From Parazoarcus communis (GTDB lineage: Bacteria > Pseudomonadota > Gammaproteobacteria > Burkholderiales > Rhodocyclaceae): a stretch of 64,000 nucleotides of DNA. Positions within the stretch are counted from its first letter, which is position 1. Each line of letters begins with the position of its first letter. The stretch spans positions 310,001 through 374,000 of the forward strand of contig NZ_CP022188.1 of NCBI RefSeq assembly GCF_003111665.1, read 5' to 3'. The notes beneath the pieces were generated by a model. That model ran no database searches. It saw nothing but the letters and a program-made list of their open reading frames with translations, and was not told the DNA's origin. Shown here piece after piece: positions 15,828 through 23,875 of the stretch. The position numbers were made by a program, and so were the translations under genes.

Positions 15828-16655
15828 ATGTCTCTGGCATCCCGTTTTGCTCCGCAATCCCCGATCCTGCGCTCCGATCGTCCACTCTCGGACGACCGCA
15901 TTCGTGCCGTCGTTCCGTCGATCTTCGCCGACGCTCCGCATGGGAGCCGGTCCGATCGGTATGCCTACATACCGACCTCGACCGTGCTGACCAAGCTGCG
16001 CCAGGAGGGCTTCGAGCCCTTCATGGTGTGCCAGACACGCGTGCGCAACGAAGACCGGCGCGAGTACACGAAGCACCTCATCCGACTTCGCCATGCGAGC
16101 CAGATCAACGGCGACGAGGCGAACGAGATCATCCTGCTCAACAGCCACGACGGCACGAGCAGCTATCAGATGCTCGCCGGCATGTTCCGGTTCGTCTGCC
16201 ACAACGGCCTGGTTTGCGGTGACACCACCGCCGACATCCGCGTTCCCCACAAGGGCGACGTGGCCAGCCAGGTGATCGAAGGTGCCTACGGAGTCCTCGA
16301 AGGCTTCGAGCGCGTGCAGAACGCGCGCGATGCGATGCGCACCATCACCCTCGATGAGGGCGAAGCGGAGGTCTTTGCAAACTCCGCGCTCGCACTCAAG
16401 TACGACGATCCAGCCAAGTCCACGCCTGTCACGGAGAGCCAACTGCTGGCACCCCGGCGATGGGACGACCGCAAGAACGACTTGTGGGCCGTCTTCAACC
16501 GCGTCCAGGAGAACCTCGTCAAAGGGGGCCTGAACGGACGCACGGCCAACGGCCGCAATCAGCGCACCCGTCCGGTGCAAGGCATCGACCAGAACCTGCG
16601 CCTGAACCGGGCGTTGTGGCTGCTGGCCGAAGGCATGCGCCAGCTCAAGGCGTGA
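15828..16655 (+). CDS. DUF932 domain protein
   Basis: A 275-residue protein with the DUF932 signature: SDRYAYIPTSTVLTKLRQEGFEPFMVCQTRVR, a KHLIRLRH segment, then the conserved FRFVCHNGLVCGDTTADIRVPHKGD centre and an AMRTITLDEGEAEVFANSAL helix. Family length fits. DUF932 proteins are common on plasmids, phages and ICEs; no activity is established, and a link to anti-restriction has been suggested only by association. AAAGGAG precedes the ATG and a terminator-like hairpin follows. Confidence 0.85.
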   Translation: MSLASRFAPQSPILRSDRPLSDDRIRAVVPSIFADAPHGSRSDRYAYIPTSTVLTKLRQEGFEPFMVCQTRVRNEDRREYTKHLIRLRHASQINGDEANEIILLNSHDGTSSYQMLAGMFRFVCHNGLVCGDTTADIRVPHKGDVASQVIEGAYGVLEGFERVQNARDAMRTITLDEGEAEVFANSALALKYDDPAKSTPVTESQLLAPRRWDDRKNDLWAVFNRVQENLVKGGLNGRTANGRNQRTRPVQGIDQNLRLNRALWLLAEGMRQLKA

Positions 16656-16666
16656 TGCCACGCGGA

Positions 16667-16697
16667 CCTCGCCCACCTCGGGCGAGGCCATTTCCTC
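16667..16697 (+). terminator. Hairpin after DUF932
   Basis: CCTCGCCC/GGGCGAGG with a 5-base loop, then CCATTTCC. Terminator-like, weak T-tail. Confidence 0.55.
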
Positions 16698-16749
16698 TCA
16701 TCCACCGGGTGCCGTCGGCGGCCCGTCATTCATCATCAGGAGAACCATC

Positions 16750-17439
16750 ATGGCAACCCCATCGGCTTCCGAGAAATCGGTTGCGCCCATCGTCGTCCCC
16801 GGCCAGCTCACGCTGCGTACCATCCGCGGCAAGAACGGCCCGTTCACGGTTGGCCGCCTCGCCACGCACCTCGGTACTTTCGAGGTCAAAGACCCGGAGC
16901 TGGAGCAGTACCCCGAAGGCAAGTACGACGGGGAATTCATCATCAGGTACATCTTCCCGAAGTCCTATCCGGTCGGCGGCGGCATGCGGTTCGAGATCCG
17001 TGCCAGCCTCGACGGCATGACGCTCAACGGCATCGACAAACTCAGCCGCGACGAAGCCCGCAGCTTCGCCACCCAGGACGTCGATCCGCTCGATGAAGAG
17101 CAAGGGGCGCAGCCTGCGACAACGCCGGCCAAGCCGACCAAAGCGTCCAGGCCCGCCAAGCCCGCACCCGTGCAGGCGTCCGCGGACCCGATGGTCGATA
17201 CCACGCCCTTTGGCGTGGATGCGCCGCCACCTGCTGAGGCTGCTGCCCCCGGCAGCACCCAAGACGGTGACCCCGCGCTCTTCGGCCTGCTGTGGCCGCT
17301 GGGCGAGTCCGTGAAACTGGATTCGACCATCGACCGCCGCGCTTTGCGTGCACAGATCGCCCGCCTGGGCGAGCTGGGCTACGCGCTGGACTTCAAGACG
17401 CAGGAGTGGAGCCGCCAGGCCGAACTGCAACCTGCGTGA
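16750..17439 (+). CDS. DUF3275 family protein
   Basis: A 229-residue protein. The N-terminal ~95 residues (VPGQLTLRTIRGKNGPFTVGRLATHLGTFEVKD, YDGEFIIRYIFPKSYPVGGGMRFEIRASLDGMTL) are the DUF3275 domain, a beta-rich fold. A Pro/Ala linker (about 115-165) joins it to a C-terminal helical part (FGLLWPLGESVKLDSTIDRRALRAQIARLGELGYALDF). It is found throughout this ICE family, usually after DUF932 as here. Function unknown; the N-terminal strands and repeated position near replication genes suggest nucleic-acid binding (inference). AGGAG precedes the start. Confidence 0.83.
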   Translation: MATPSASEKSVAPIVVPGQLTLRTIRGKNGPFTVGRLATHLGTFEVKDPELEQYPEGKYDGEFIIRYIFPKSYPVGGGMRFEIRASLDGMTLNGIDKLSRDEARSFATQDVDPLDEEQGAQPATTPAKPTKASRPAKPAPVQASADPMVDTTPFGVDAPPPAEAAAPGSTQDGDPALFGLLWPLGESVKLDSTIDRRALRAQIARLGELGYALDFKTQEWSRQAELQPA

Positions 17440-17470
17440 TCGTAGACGCCGCATGCGCGGTGTTCTTCAT

Positions 17471-17505
17471 CCACCCGCCGGGGTTCCTTCCCCATGCGGG
17501 GGAGG
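17471..17505 (+). promoter_or_regulatory. Leader hairpin (CCACCC type) before the 112-aa gene
   Basis: Inner stem GGGG/CCCC with loop TTCCTT, outer stem CCCGC/GCGGG, all following CCACCC. It ends about 30 bases before the ATG. Confidence 0.55.
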
Positions 17506-17533
17506 CCCTGGCCATCTTCTGGAGGTCTTCATC

Positions 17534-17872
17534 ATGTCCACCATCGCTTGCGATATCCCCCGCTCCGCGCTGGATGAACCCGCGTGGCGGGCTCTCTGCG
17601 AGACGGCAGCCGCACAAGCCACCAAGGGTTGCGGACTGTCTCACGACTACTACGTCGAACGCTTCAGTTCGGCGATCGACGCGCAACTCGGTCGATTGCC
17701 GGAAGAACAGCGCGCACAGGCGCTGAAGATCGCACAGGAATGGGACTACGCAACACCGGCCGAACGGCAGGAAACCCAGGACTGGAATGCGGAGCATGGC
17801 TATTGCTCGCATGGGATCGAGTTCGGCTGCTGTCCGGCCGGTTGTGATCGCGACGATGACGACTGGGACTAA
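17534..17872 (+). CDS. ICE hypothetical protein, 112 aa, Cys-rich C-terminus
   Basis: Begins MSTIACDIPRSALDEPAWRALCETAAAQATKGCGLSHDYYVERF, with TGGAGG before the ATG. A helical body is followed by a C-terminal EHGYCSHGIEFGCCPAGCDRDDDDWD. The clustered cysteines and histidines could bind a metal, and the tip is strongly acidic. No family recognised. Confidence 0.7.
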   Translation: MSTIACDIPRSALDEPAWRALCETAAAQATKGCGLSHDYYVERFSSAIDAQLGRLPEEQRAQALKIAQEWDYATPAERQETQDWNAEHGYCSHGIEFGCCPAGCDRDDDDWD

Positions 17873-17916
17873 GGGTAAGGCATAGGTTTTCCTTCGCTGC
17901 ACCTGCGGCATTCCAT

Positions 17917-17950
17917 CACCCACTGGGGGTTCTTCCCCACGGGGAGGCCT
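17917..17950 (+). promoter_or_regulatory. Leader hairpin (CCACCC type) before the 135-aa gene
   Basis: CACCC, then a GGGG/CCCC stem with a TTCTT-type loop and a distal GGGGAGG able to pair outward. It ends about 30 bases before the start codon. Confidence 0.5.
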
Positions 17951-17978
17951 CCAGCTCAACTTTTCGAGGAGGCCTCTC

Positions 17979-18386
17979 ATGGGCTGGTATTTCTCTCCCC
18001 AATCGCGGTCTGAACTGATCGCGGAACTGATCGCACCACAGCAGACCGAGCGCGTCAGCGCGAAGGTTATCGCTCACGCATTGCGCGGCAACGTGCTGTG
18101 GTCAGTGGTCGAACTGACCGCCAAGGTCGAAGGTGTGCATCGTGATCTCGCGCCGGGCCAGTCCTTGCGCTACATCCGCTGCGATCTGCTGGAACGCAGC
18201 GGCAACCAGTGGGGCTACAAGCCGTTGGAAGAGTCCATGCACCCGTACTACTACTCGTGCCCGCTGTCCTATCTGGACCTCGCACCGGAGCAGTCCGCCG
18301 ACTGGCGTGCAGGCGTTCGCGCCTACCACGCACGGCGGCGCACACCCACGGCTGTCACGGCTCCCGCCGCGACGCTGATGGCCTGA
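17979..18386 (+). CDS. ICE hypothetical protein, 135 aa
   Basis: Begins MGWYFSPQSRSELIAELIAPQQTERVSAKVIAHALRGNVLWSVVELT, after GAGGAGG. The pattern GNVLWSVVELTAK...RYIRCDLLER...WGYKPLEESMHPYYYSCPLSYLDLAP is a beta-rich fold conserved on conjugative elements and annotated as an uncharacterised domain. It is followed 16 bases later by the 86-aa gene, with which it is probably co-transcribed. Function unknown. Confidence 0.72.
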   Translation: MGWYFSPQSRSELIAELIAPQQTERVSAKVIAHALRGNVLWSVVELTAKVEGVHRDLAPGQSLRYIRCDLLERSGNQWGYKPLEESMHPYYYSCPLSYLDLAPEQSADWRAGVRAYHARRRTPTAVTAPAATLMA

Positions 18387-18402
18387 GCCAGGAGGAACCA
18401 AC

Positions 18403-18663
18403 ATGGACCCGATCCTGGCTGCGCTCTCACCCTCGCTGCTGGCACTCGTTGAAGGAAGTTTGTCCAACGACGAAGTGTCCTCCGACGAGGAGATGCTGGA
18501 GTACTTCATCAGCAACGGCCTCACCGAGGAACAGGCACGGCAGGCACTGACCTACCGCGATCAGTACCTCAACAACATCTACCTGGACGGCTTCACGCCG
18601 ATCACGGCGGTGGACGAGGCGCTTCACTTCAACCCGCACACCCGGCAATTCGAGCCGGACTGA
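18403..18663 (+). CDS. Small acidic ICE protein, 86 aa
   Basis: Begins MDPILAALSPSLLALVEGSLSNDEVSSDEEMLEYFISNGLTEEQARQAL, after AGGAGG. Very acidic and helical, resembling a small helical adaptor (UBA-like spacing in EEMLEYFISNGLTEEQARQAL). The resemblance is only visual. It shares a transcript with the preceding gene. A hairpin follows the stop. Confidence 0.68.
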   Translation: MDPILAALSPSLLALVEGSLSNDEVSSDEEMLEYFISNGLTEEQARQALTYRDQYLNNIYLDGFTPITAVDEALHFNPHTRQFEPD

Positions 18664-18674
18664 GCGTTTTTCTT

Positions 18675-18709
18675 CCACCCCCTGGGGCAGTACTTGCCCC
18701 AGCGGGCGG
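18675..18709 (+). promoter_or_regulatory. Leader hairpin (CCACCC type) before the 216-aa gene
   Basis: CTGGGGCA/TGCCCCAG (8 bp, 5-base loop) between CCACCC and GGGCGG, which can extend the stem apart from one mismatch. It ends about 30 bases before the ATG. Confidence 0.58.
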
Positions 18710-18739
18710 TGCTGTTCCCGTTAATCCGAGGACACCACC

Positions 18740-19390
18740 ATGCTCGCAAACACTTCTTCCACCACGCTGTACCGCATCGACGAATGCCCGGACGTGATGG
18801 CCGACGCTTGCGTCGGCGATGACCAGGGCAACCTGATCTTCCTGTCCATCTGGGCGCGCGACACCGCCGTCCAGCAGTTCCTGGCTCGCCTGACCCTCGG
18901 GCGCGACGAGCAGGGACTGGACCAGTTCCACATCATCACCGACCAGGGCGGCAGCGTCCCGGTGTTCATCGGCAACGTCGATCGCCTGGAAAAGCGCGTC
19001 ACGCGCGCCTATCGGCGAACGCTGTTCGGTTCGCTGTCCAACGTGTGGCTGTTCGACCGCCGCTGCGTCAAGCCCGACAAGGCCAACGCCAGCGCACTGG
19101 CACTGCTGCCGCGCGACAGCGCCCACCGGCTCGACCGCCTGTGGATGCTGGTGCGGGACACCTGCCCATTGCCGCTGCTCGACCACTGGCGCGAGACCGT
19201 GCTGGAACTGCTGCAAAGCCGCGAGATGCTGGCCCGCCTTCCGTTCGCCCTCGGGCCGCTGGAAGGCCATCGGCTAGCCATCGACGTGCCGGCGCTGACC
19301 TTGGCGCTGGGTTCGCTGATCCGCAGTGATGTGCTCACCGCCTATCCATACCCGGCCAAGATCTGGACGCCGGAAGTGGTAGCGGCCTGA
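18740..19390 (+). CDS. ICE hypothetical protein, 216 aa
   Basis: Begins MLANTSSTTLYRIDECPDVMADACVGDDQGNLIFLSIWARD. A beta-rich N-terminal half (FLARLTLGRDEQGLDQFHIITDQGGSVPVFIGNVDRLEKR) is joined to a helical C-terminal half (LLDHWRETVLELLQSREMLARLPFALGPLEGHRLAIDV). No motif recognised. It is preceded by the leader hairpin and followed by a 14-bp hairpin, so it forms its own unit. Function unknown. Confidence 0.72.
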   Translation: MLANTSSTTLYRIDECPDVMADACVGDDQGNLIFLSIWARDTAVQQFLARLTLGRDEQGLDQFHIITDQGGSVPVFIGNVDRLEKRVTRAYRRTLFGSLSNVWLFDRRCVKPDKANASALALLPRDSAHRLDRLWMLVRDTCPLPLLDHWRETVLELLQSREMLARLPFALGPLEGHRLAIDVPALTLALGSLIRSDVLTAYPYPAKIWTPEVVAA

Positions 19391-19396
19391 CCCACC

Positions 19397-19433
19397 CACG
19401 GAGGCACGCCTTGGCGTGCTTCCGTGTTTCCTC
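19397..19433 (+). terminator. Long hairpin after the 216-aa gene
   Basis: CACGGAGGCACGCC pairs with GGCGTGCTTCCGTG (one mismatch), then TTTCCTCC. A stable terminator-like structure that also carries a preceding CCACCC. Confidence 0.6.
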
Positions 19434-19454
19434 CCCGCCAACCAGGAGACTTCC

Positions 19455-20564
19455 ATGGCCCTCATGTTCCCGCGGCTCGCCCGCAATTTCGCTAAGAACG
19501 GTTACTACCCGACTGACGAACCCACGCTCGAAAGAGCCCTCAACGCACTGATGCCCAGCGACGGGCCCATGTGCATCCTCGATCCCTGCGCCGGCGAAGG
19601 CGTGGCGATCGCCGAAGCCGCCCATGCCCTCGGGCGCGAGCAGGCCAAGGCGTTCGCGGTCGAGTTCGACGCGGAGCGGGCACGCCATGCCCGCGGCCTG
19701 GTCGATCACTGCCTGCACGCGGACCTGATGGACACGATGGTCTCCAAGCAGTCGTTCGGGCTGCTCTGGCTCAACCCGCCGTATGGCGACTTGTCCAAGG
19801 ACGTCAACGGCAACATCGGCTATCAGGGCCAGGGCCGTGCCCGCCTCGAAAAGCTGTTCTATCAGCGTTCGCTGTCGCTGTTGCAGTACGGCGGCGTGCT
19901 GGTCTTCATCGTCCCCGCCTACGTGCTCGATGCGGAGCTGGTCGGCTGGCTGACACGCCACTACACGGACCTGCGCATCTACCGAGCGGTGGAGACGCAG
20001 TTCAAGCAGGTGGTGATCTTCGGCCGAAGGGTGCGACAGCGTGAACAGGCTCCCGATGGCGTCAAGGCCGTGCGCAATCTGCTGCTGCAGGTTGGGCTTG
20101 GCGAAGTCGAAGCCGAGGAGCTGCCGAGCGATTGGCCGTTCCTGCCGTACATCGTCCCCGCCAGTCCGGCCGAGCCGGAGCATTTCTTCCGCGTGACGAT
20201 GGAGCCGGAGCAGTTCGCCGATGAAGTCGGCCGGCTGCAAGGCCTCTGGCCGTCGCTGGACACGCACCTGGGGGCCGCGCAGCAGTCGCTGCGTCCGCCG
20301 GCGCGTGCCTTGTCCCACTGGCATCTCGCCCTGGCTCTGGCCGCGGGTGCGATCTCGGGGGTTGTGCGCTCCAAGACCGGGCGCGTGCTCGTCGTCAAAG
20401 GTGACACCCACAAGGACAAGACGCTCCAGCGGGAATTCACCGAACGCGAAGACGGCTCGATCGCCGAGACCCGCATCCTCACCGACAAGTTTGTTCCCGT
20501 CATCCGCGCATGGGACATGACGCCTGGCTCCCCGACACGGGGCGAGGTGCTGACCATCCGCTAA
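19455..20564 (+). CDS. DUF6094-type SAM-dependent (adenine-like) DNA methyltransferase
   Basis: A 369-residue protein. Motif I for S-adenosylmethionine is CILDPCAGEGVAIAEAA, the acidic strand end is FAVEFDAERARHAR, and motif IV is WLNPPYGDLS, the NPPY form of N6-adenine methyltransferases (alpha order). The C-terminal third (about 250-369) is ICE-specific and may recognise DNA. There is no obvious HTH. ACCAGGAG precedes the ATG. Three genes downstream is an SNF2-type helicase; the combination recalls methylase-helicase anti-restriction systems, but this is inference. Confidence 0.8.
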   Translation: MALMFPRLARNFAKNGYYPTDEPTLERALNALMPSDGPMCILDPCAGEGVAIAEAAHALGREQAKAFAVEFDAERARHARGLVDHCLHADLMDTMVSKQSFGLLWLNPPYGDLSKDVNGNIGYQGQGRARLEKLFYQRSLSLLQYGGVLVFIVPAYVLDAELVGWLTRHYTDLRIYRAVETQFKQVVIFGRRVRQREQAPDGVKAVRNLLLQVGLGEVEAEELPSDWPFLPYIVPASPAEPEHFFRVTMEPEQFADEVGRLQGLWPSLDTHLGAAQQSLRPPARALSHWHLALALAAGAISGVVRSKTGRVLVVKGDTHKDKTLQREFTEREDGSIAETRILTDKFVPVIRAWDMTPGSPTRGEVLTIR

Positions 20565-20613
20565 TCCCCCGGACGCCTGACGTCCCGCTGCACTTCATCG
20601 AAGGAGAAACACC

Positions 20614-20934
20614 ATGTTCCCCAATCCGTTCAAGCGGCCCGCGCCGCACAAGCAACCCTTGTTCGCACCGGCCTCGTTGCAGTTGAGCGAGAAGGTGCAT
20701 TGGCTGGCCCGCCGAGGTCTCATCGATCCCTTGTCCTATGTGCAGCGCCACGTGCGCGGCGACTGGGGCGAGATCGACGAGGCCACCCGCCAGGCCAACG
20801 ATGTCGCACTCGATCAGGACAACCTGATGATCTCCCAGTACCGGATCACGCCGGAACTGGTGTTGATCGTGAAGACCAGCGAAGACCACCAGACCACGGT
20901 GGTCCAGCTTCCCGAAGAGCGCGACCTGATCTGA
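20614..20934 (+). CDS. ICE hypothetical protein, 106 aa (paralogue of next gene)
   Basis: Begins MFPNPFKRPAPHKQPLFAPASLQLSEKVHWLARRGLIDPLSYVQRHVRGDWGEIDE, after AAGGAG. The RHVRGDWG motif and the following AN...L...L..SQYRITPELVLIVKTSEDHQTTVVQLPEERD are shared with the next gene, so both descend from one ancestor. No known function. Confidence 0.72.
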   Translation: MFPNPFKRPAPHKQPLFAPASLQLSEKVHWLARRGLIDPLSYVQRHVRGDWGEIDEATRQANDVALDQDNLMISQYRITPELVLIVKTSEDHQTTVVQLPEERDLI

Positions 20935-21019
20935 AGGCACCGCCTCGTCATCCCATCCACCTGACGGAGCCACTTCACTCCGCCAGGGGTGTCGTGGCTC
21001 AATAACCAAGGAGGAGCCC

Positions 21020-21325
21020 ATGGCATCGCATCGCATCGAAACCTACTGCCAGAGGCTGGCGTTCCCCATCGGGGCGCTTATCTTCAGCAGAGCCGTTGAC
21101 CGCCTGGTCCGCGCGGGTCGCCTCGACCCAATCCCGTACTTCAGGCGCCACACCCGTGGCGACTGGGGAGACGTCAACGTCCAGCAATGGCAGGCCAACA
21201 GCACCGCGCTTCAATCAGGTGCTTCGCTGGAGTCGCACTACGTGATCCACCCAGGGCTGGCCATTCGCATCGTTACCGACGCGCAGCGCAGCGCCACCGT
21301 CATCGTGTTGCCGTCCGAGGACTGA
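21020..21325 (+). CDS. ICE hypothetical protein, 101 aa (paralogue of previous gene)
   Basis: Begins MASHRIETYCQRLAFPIGALIFSRAVDRLVRAGRLDPIPYFRRHTRGDWGDVN. The core RHTRGDWG, then AN.TALQSGASLESHYVIHPGLAIRIVTDAQRSATVIVLPSED, aligns along its length with the 106-aa neighbour. AAGGAGGAG precedes the ATG, and a CGGAG/CTCCG hairpin lies in the leader at about 20965-20982. Function unknown. Confidence 0.72.
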   Translation: MASHRIETYCQRLAFPIGALIFSRAVDRLVRAGRLDPIPYFRRHTRGDWGDVNVQQWQANSTALQSGASLESHYVIHPGLAIRIVTDAQRSATVIVLPSED

Positions 21326-21391
21326 GCACGGTTCACTCGCAGGCCACCCAGGCCCGCACCTTCAACCTTCGGCCACGCGCCGATTCTCTTC

Positions 21392-21430
21392 CCACTCCGG
21401 GGCATGCCATAGCCCCGTTGGGGGTGGTGC
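21392..21430 (+). promoter_or_regulatory. Leader hairpin before the helicase gene
   Basis: CGGGGC/GCCCCG (6 bp, 8-base loop) with flanking CCACTC and GGGGGTGG that can lengthen the stem. It ends about 30 bases before the ATG, like the other leaders. Confidence 0.5.
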
Positions 21431-21457
21431 ATGCCCCATTTTCTTTGGAGCATCACC

Positions 21458-23737
21458 ATGTCCCTCGATCTCGACACCACTACCGCTGAAGCCACACCCG
21501 TGCAGGGCGAACTGCTCGACGCGGAATCCAACCCTCTGACCCTGAGCCTTCAGGATTTCGTTGGCGAGTTCGGCGACGAACTGCTCGACGCCCTCAACAG
21601 CGCCAATCCGCCGGTCTATACCGGCCAACCGCAGGCGCACCGGCAACTCATCGTCGCCAGCCTCAAGCGCAAGCTGTTCCCGGCCCAGGCCGAAGTCGTC
21701 CACGCTGCTGCCGAGCTGCTGATCGACCGTGGCGAACGCGCCGCGATCGTCAACGGCGAGATGGGTTGCGGGAAGACGACCGTCGGCATCGCCACGGCTG
21801 TCGTGCTCAACGCCGAAGGCTACCGCCGCACTCTGGTGCTTTCGCCACCGCACCTGGTTTACAAGTGGCGGCGCGAGATCCAGGAGACGGTAGCGGGCGC
21901 CAAAGTGTGGGTGCTCAACGGGCCGGATACGCTCGTCAAGCTCATCAAGCTGCGTGAGCAGTTGGGTGTCCAGCCCACGGGTCAGGAGTTCTTCGTCCTG
22001 GGCCGCGTGAGGATGCGGATGGGCTTCCACTGGAAGCCCGTTTTCACCACGCGGCGCACCCGCCACGGCGACGTGGCAGCGTGCCCGGACTGCGGCACGG
22101 TCATCACCGACCTCGACGGCGAGCCGGTCAACCCGGTCGCGCTCGAAGCCGAGGAATCCCGCAGGAAGTGCGGCCATTGCGCTGCGCCCCTGTGGACACT
22201 GATCCGCCCGCGCAGCCTGTCCGGCAGCGACCAGTCCTCGGCCGTGCTCAAAGCCTTGAAGCGCATCCCGACGATCGGGGAAGTCACCGCGCAGAAGCTG
22301 ATGCAGAAGTTCGGCGACGGCTTCCTGGCCTCGATGCTCGGCGACAACATTCACGAGTTCATCAACCTCATGGATGGCAACGGCGAGCTGGTGTTTTCCG
22401 ACCGTCAAGCCACGCGCATGGAACGTGCGATGGCCAACATGGAGTTCGGCTTTGGCGAGGGCGGCTATCAACCGTCCGAGTTCATCAAGCGCTACCTGCC
22501 GCAAGGCACGTTCGACCTGCTCATCGCCGACGAGGCCCACGAGTACAAGAACGGCGGCAGCGCCCAGGGCCAGGCCATGGGCGTGCTGGCGGCGAAGGCT
22601 CGCAAGACCTTGCTGCTGACCGGCACGTTGATGGGCGGCTACGGCGACGATCTGTTCTACCTGCTGTTCCGAGCCCTTCCCGGGCGGATGATCGAAGACG
22701 GCTATCGCCCGACCACGAGCGGCAGCATGACCTCGGCCGCGATGGCGTTCATGCGCGATCACGGTGTCCTGAAGGACATTTATTCCGAGAGCACCGGGAC
22801 GGCGCACAAGACCGCGAAAGGCACGAAAGTCAGTGTCAGAACGGTCAAGGCCCCGGGCTTCGGCCCGAAGGGTGTGCTGCGCTGCATCCTGCCGTTCACG
22901 ATCTTCCTCAAGCTCAGAGACATCGGCGGCAATGTCCTGCCGCCGTATGACGAAGAGTTTCGTGAAGTCGCGATGGACACGGCGCAAGCCGCGGCCTACC
23001 GCGATCTGGCAGGTCGGCTGACCGCGGAGCTGAAACAGGCTCTGGCGCGACGCGATACTACCTTGCTCGGTGTAGTCCTCAATGTGCTGCTGGCCTGGCC
23101 GGATTGCTGCTTCCGGTCGGAGACCGTTGTGCATCCGCGTACGCGCAACACCCTGGCGTTTGTCCCGGCTCAGTTCAACGAGTTCGAGATCAGCCCCAAG
23201 GAGCGTGAGCTGATCGACATCTGCAGGGAAGAGAAAGCACAGGGCCGCAAGGTTCTGGCCTACACCGTCTATACCGGCACGCGCGACACGACTAGCCGGT
23301 TGAAGGTATTGCTGGAGCAGGAAGGCTTCAAAGTGGCGGTACTGCGCGCAAGCGTGGATGCCAGCCGCCGCGAGGACTGGATCGCCGAGCAGTTGGACCG
23401 TGGCATCGACGTGCTCATCACCAATCCGGAGCTTGTCAAGACGGGATTGGACCTGTTGGAGTTTCCGACGATCGTGTTCATGCAGTCGGGCTACAACGTG
23501 TATTCGCTCCAGCAGGCGGCACGCCGCTCTTGGCGTATCGGGCAGAAGCTGTCCGTGCGCGTGATGTACCTGGGCTACGCCGGCTCCTCGCAGATGACCT
23601 GCCTGGAGCTGATGGCCAAGAAGATCATGGTCTCGCAGTCCACTTCGGGCGATGTACCCGAATCGGGGCTCGATGTCCTGAACCAGGATGGTGATTCCGT
23701 GGAGGTCGCATTGGCCCGGCAATTGGTAACTGCGTGA
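21458..23737 (+). CDS. SNF2/DEAD-type superfamily II helicase with zinc ribbon
   Basis: A 759-residue protein. Motif I is NGEMGCGKTTVGIA (about 109-122), motif II LLIADEAHEYKNGG, motif III LLLTGTLMGG, and motif VI QQAARRSWRIGQK, the ending typical of SNF2-like translocases. Between motifs I and II is a four-cysteine zinc ribbon (CPDCGT ... RRKCGHCAAPLW). The upstream in-frame ATG at 21431 is rejected because TTTGGAG sits before 21458. It probably moves along duplex DNA using ATP. Its linkage to the DUF6094 methyltransferase is conserved in these ICEs. A strong terminator follows. Confidence 0.85.
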   Translation: MSLDLDTTTAEATPVQGELLDAESNPLTLSLQDFVGEFGDELLDALNSANPPVYTGQPQAHRQLIVASLKRKLFPAQAEVVHAAAELLIDRGERAAIVNGEMGCGKTTVGIATAVVLNAEGYRRTLVLSPPHLVYKWRREIQETVAGAKVWVLNGPDTLVKLIKLREQLGVQPTGQEFFVLGRVRMRMGFHWKPVFTTRRTRHGDVAACPDCGTVITDLDGEPVNPVALEAEESRRKCGHCAAPLWTLIRPRSLSGSDQSSAVLKALKRIPTIGEVTAQKLMQKFGDGFLASMLGDNIHEFINLMDGNGELVFSDRQATRMERAMANMEFGFGEGGYQPSEFIKRYLPQGTFDLLIADEAHEYKNGGSAQGQAMGVLAAKARKTLLLTGTLMGGYGDDLFYLLFRALPGRMIEDGYRPTTSGSMTSAAMAFMRDHGVLKDIYSESTGTAHKTAKGTKVSVRTVKAPGFGPKGVLRCILPFTIFLKLRDIGGNVLPPYDEEFREVAMDTAQAAAYRDLAGRLTAELKQALARRDTTLLGVVLNVLLAWPDCCFRSETVVHPRTRNTLAFVPAQFNEFEISPKERELIDICREEKAQGRKVLAYTVYTGTRDTTSRLKVLLEQEGFKVAVLRASVDASRREDWIAEQLDRGIDVLITNPELVKTGLDLLEFPTIVFMQSGYNVYSLQQAARRSWRIGQKLSVRVMYLGYAGSSQMTCLELMAKKIMVSQSTSGDVPESGLDVLNQDGDSVEVALARQLVTA

Positions 23738-23746
23738 TCTGCTGTC

Positions 23747-23780
23747 TGCCGGCATCCTTTCGGGGGTGCCGGCATTTTTC
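23747..23780 (+). terminator. Intrinsic terminator after the helicase gene
   Basis: TGCCGGCA/TGCCGGCA stem followed by TTTTTC. It closes the long + strand run of ICE core genes and marks the left edge of a cargo patch. Confidence 0.85.
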
Positions 23781-23875
23781 TAGGAAATTGCTGCTCGGAG
23801 GATTCGATCACCGCCCCGCTCCCAGCGCGGGGAAGGCTAAACTGATTAGACAATACCGAGATTCAAGGAGGCACT

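Noticed and set aside
11099..21430. Reading all the leader hairpins as rho-independent terminators
   Set aside because: Most have no T-run and sit 25-40 bases before a ribosome-binding site; true T-tailed terminators are present separately (9272, 12280, 13448, 13889, 23747).
21362..23755. A 797-codon minus-strand open frame opposite the helicase gene
   Set aside because: The helicase motifs and ribosome-binding site are on the + strand; the minus frame is a third-codon-position shadow.
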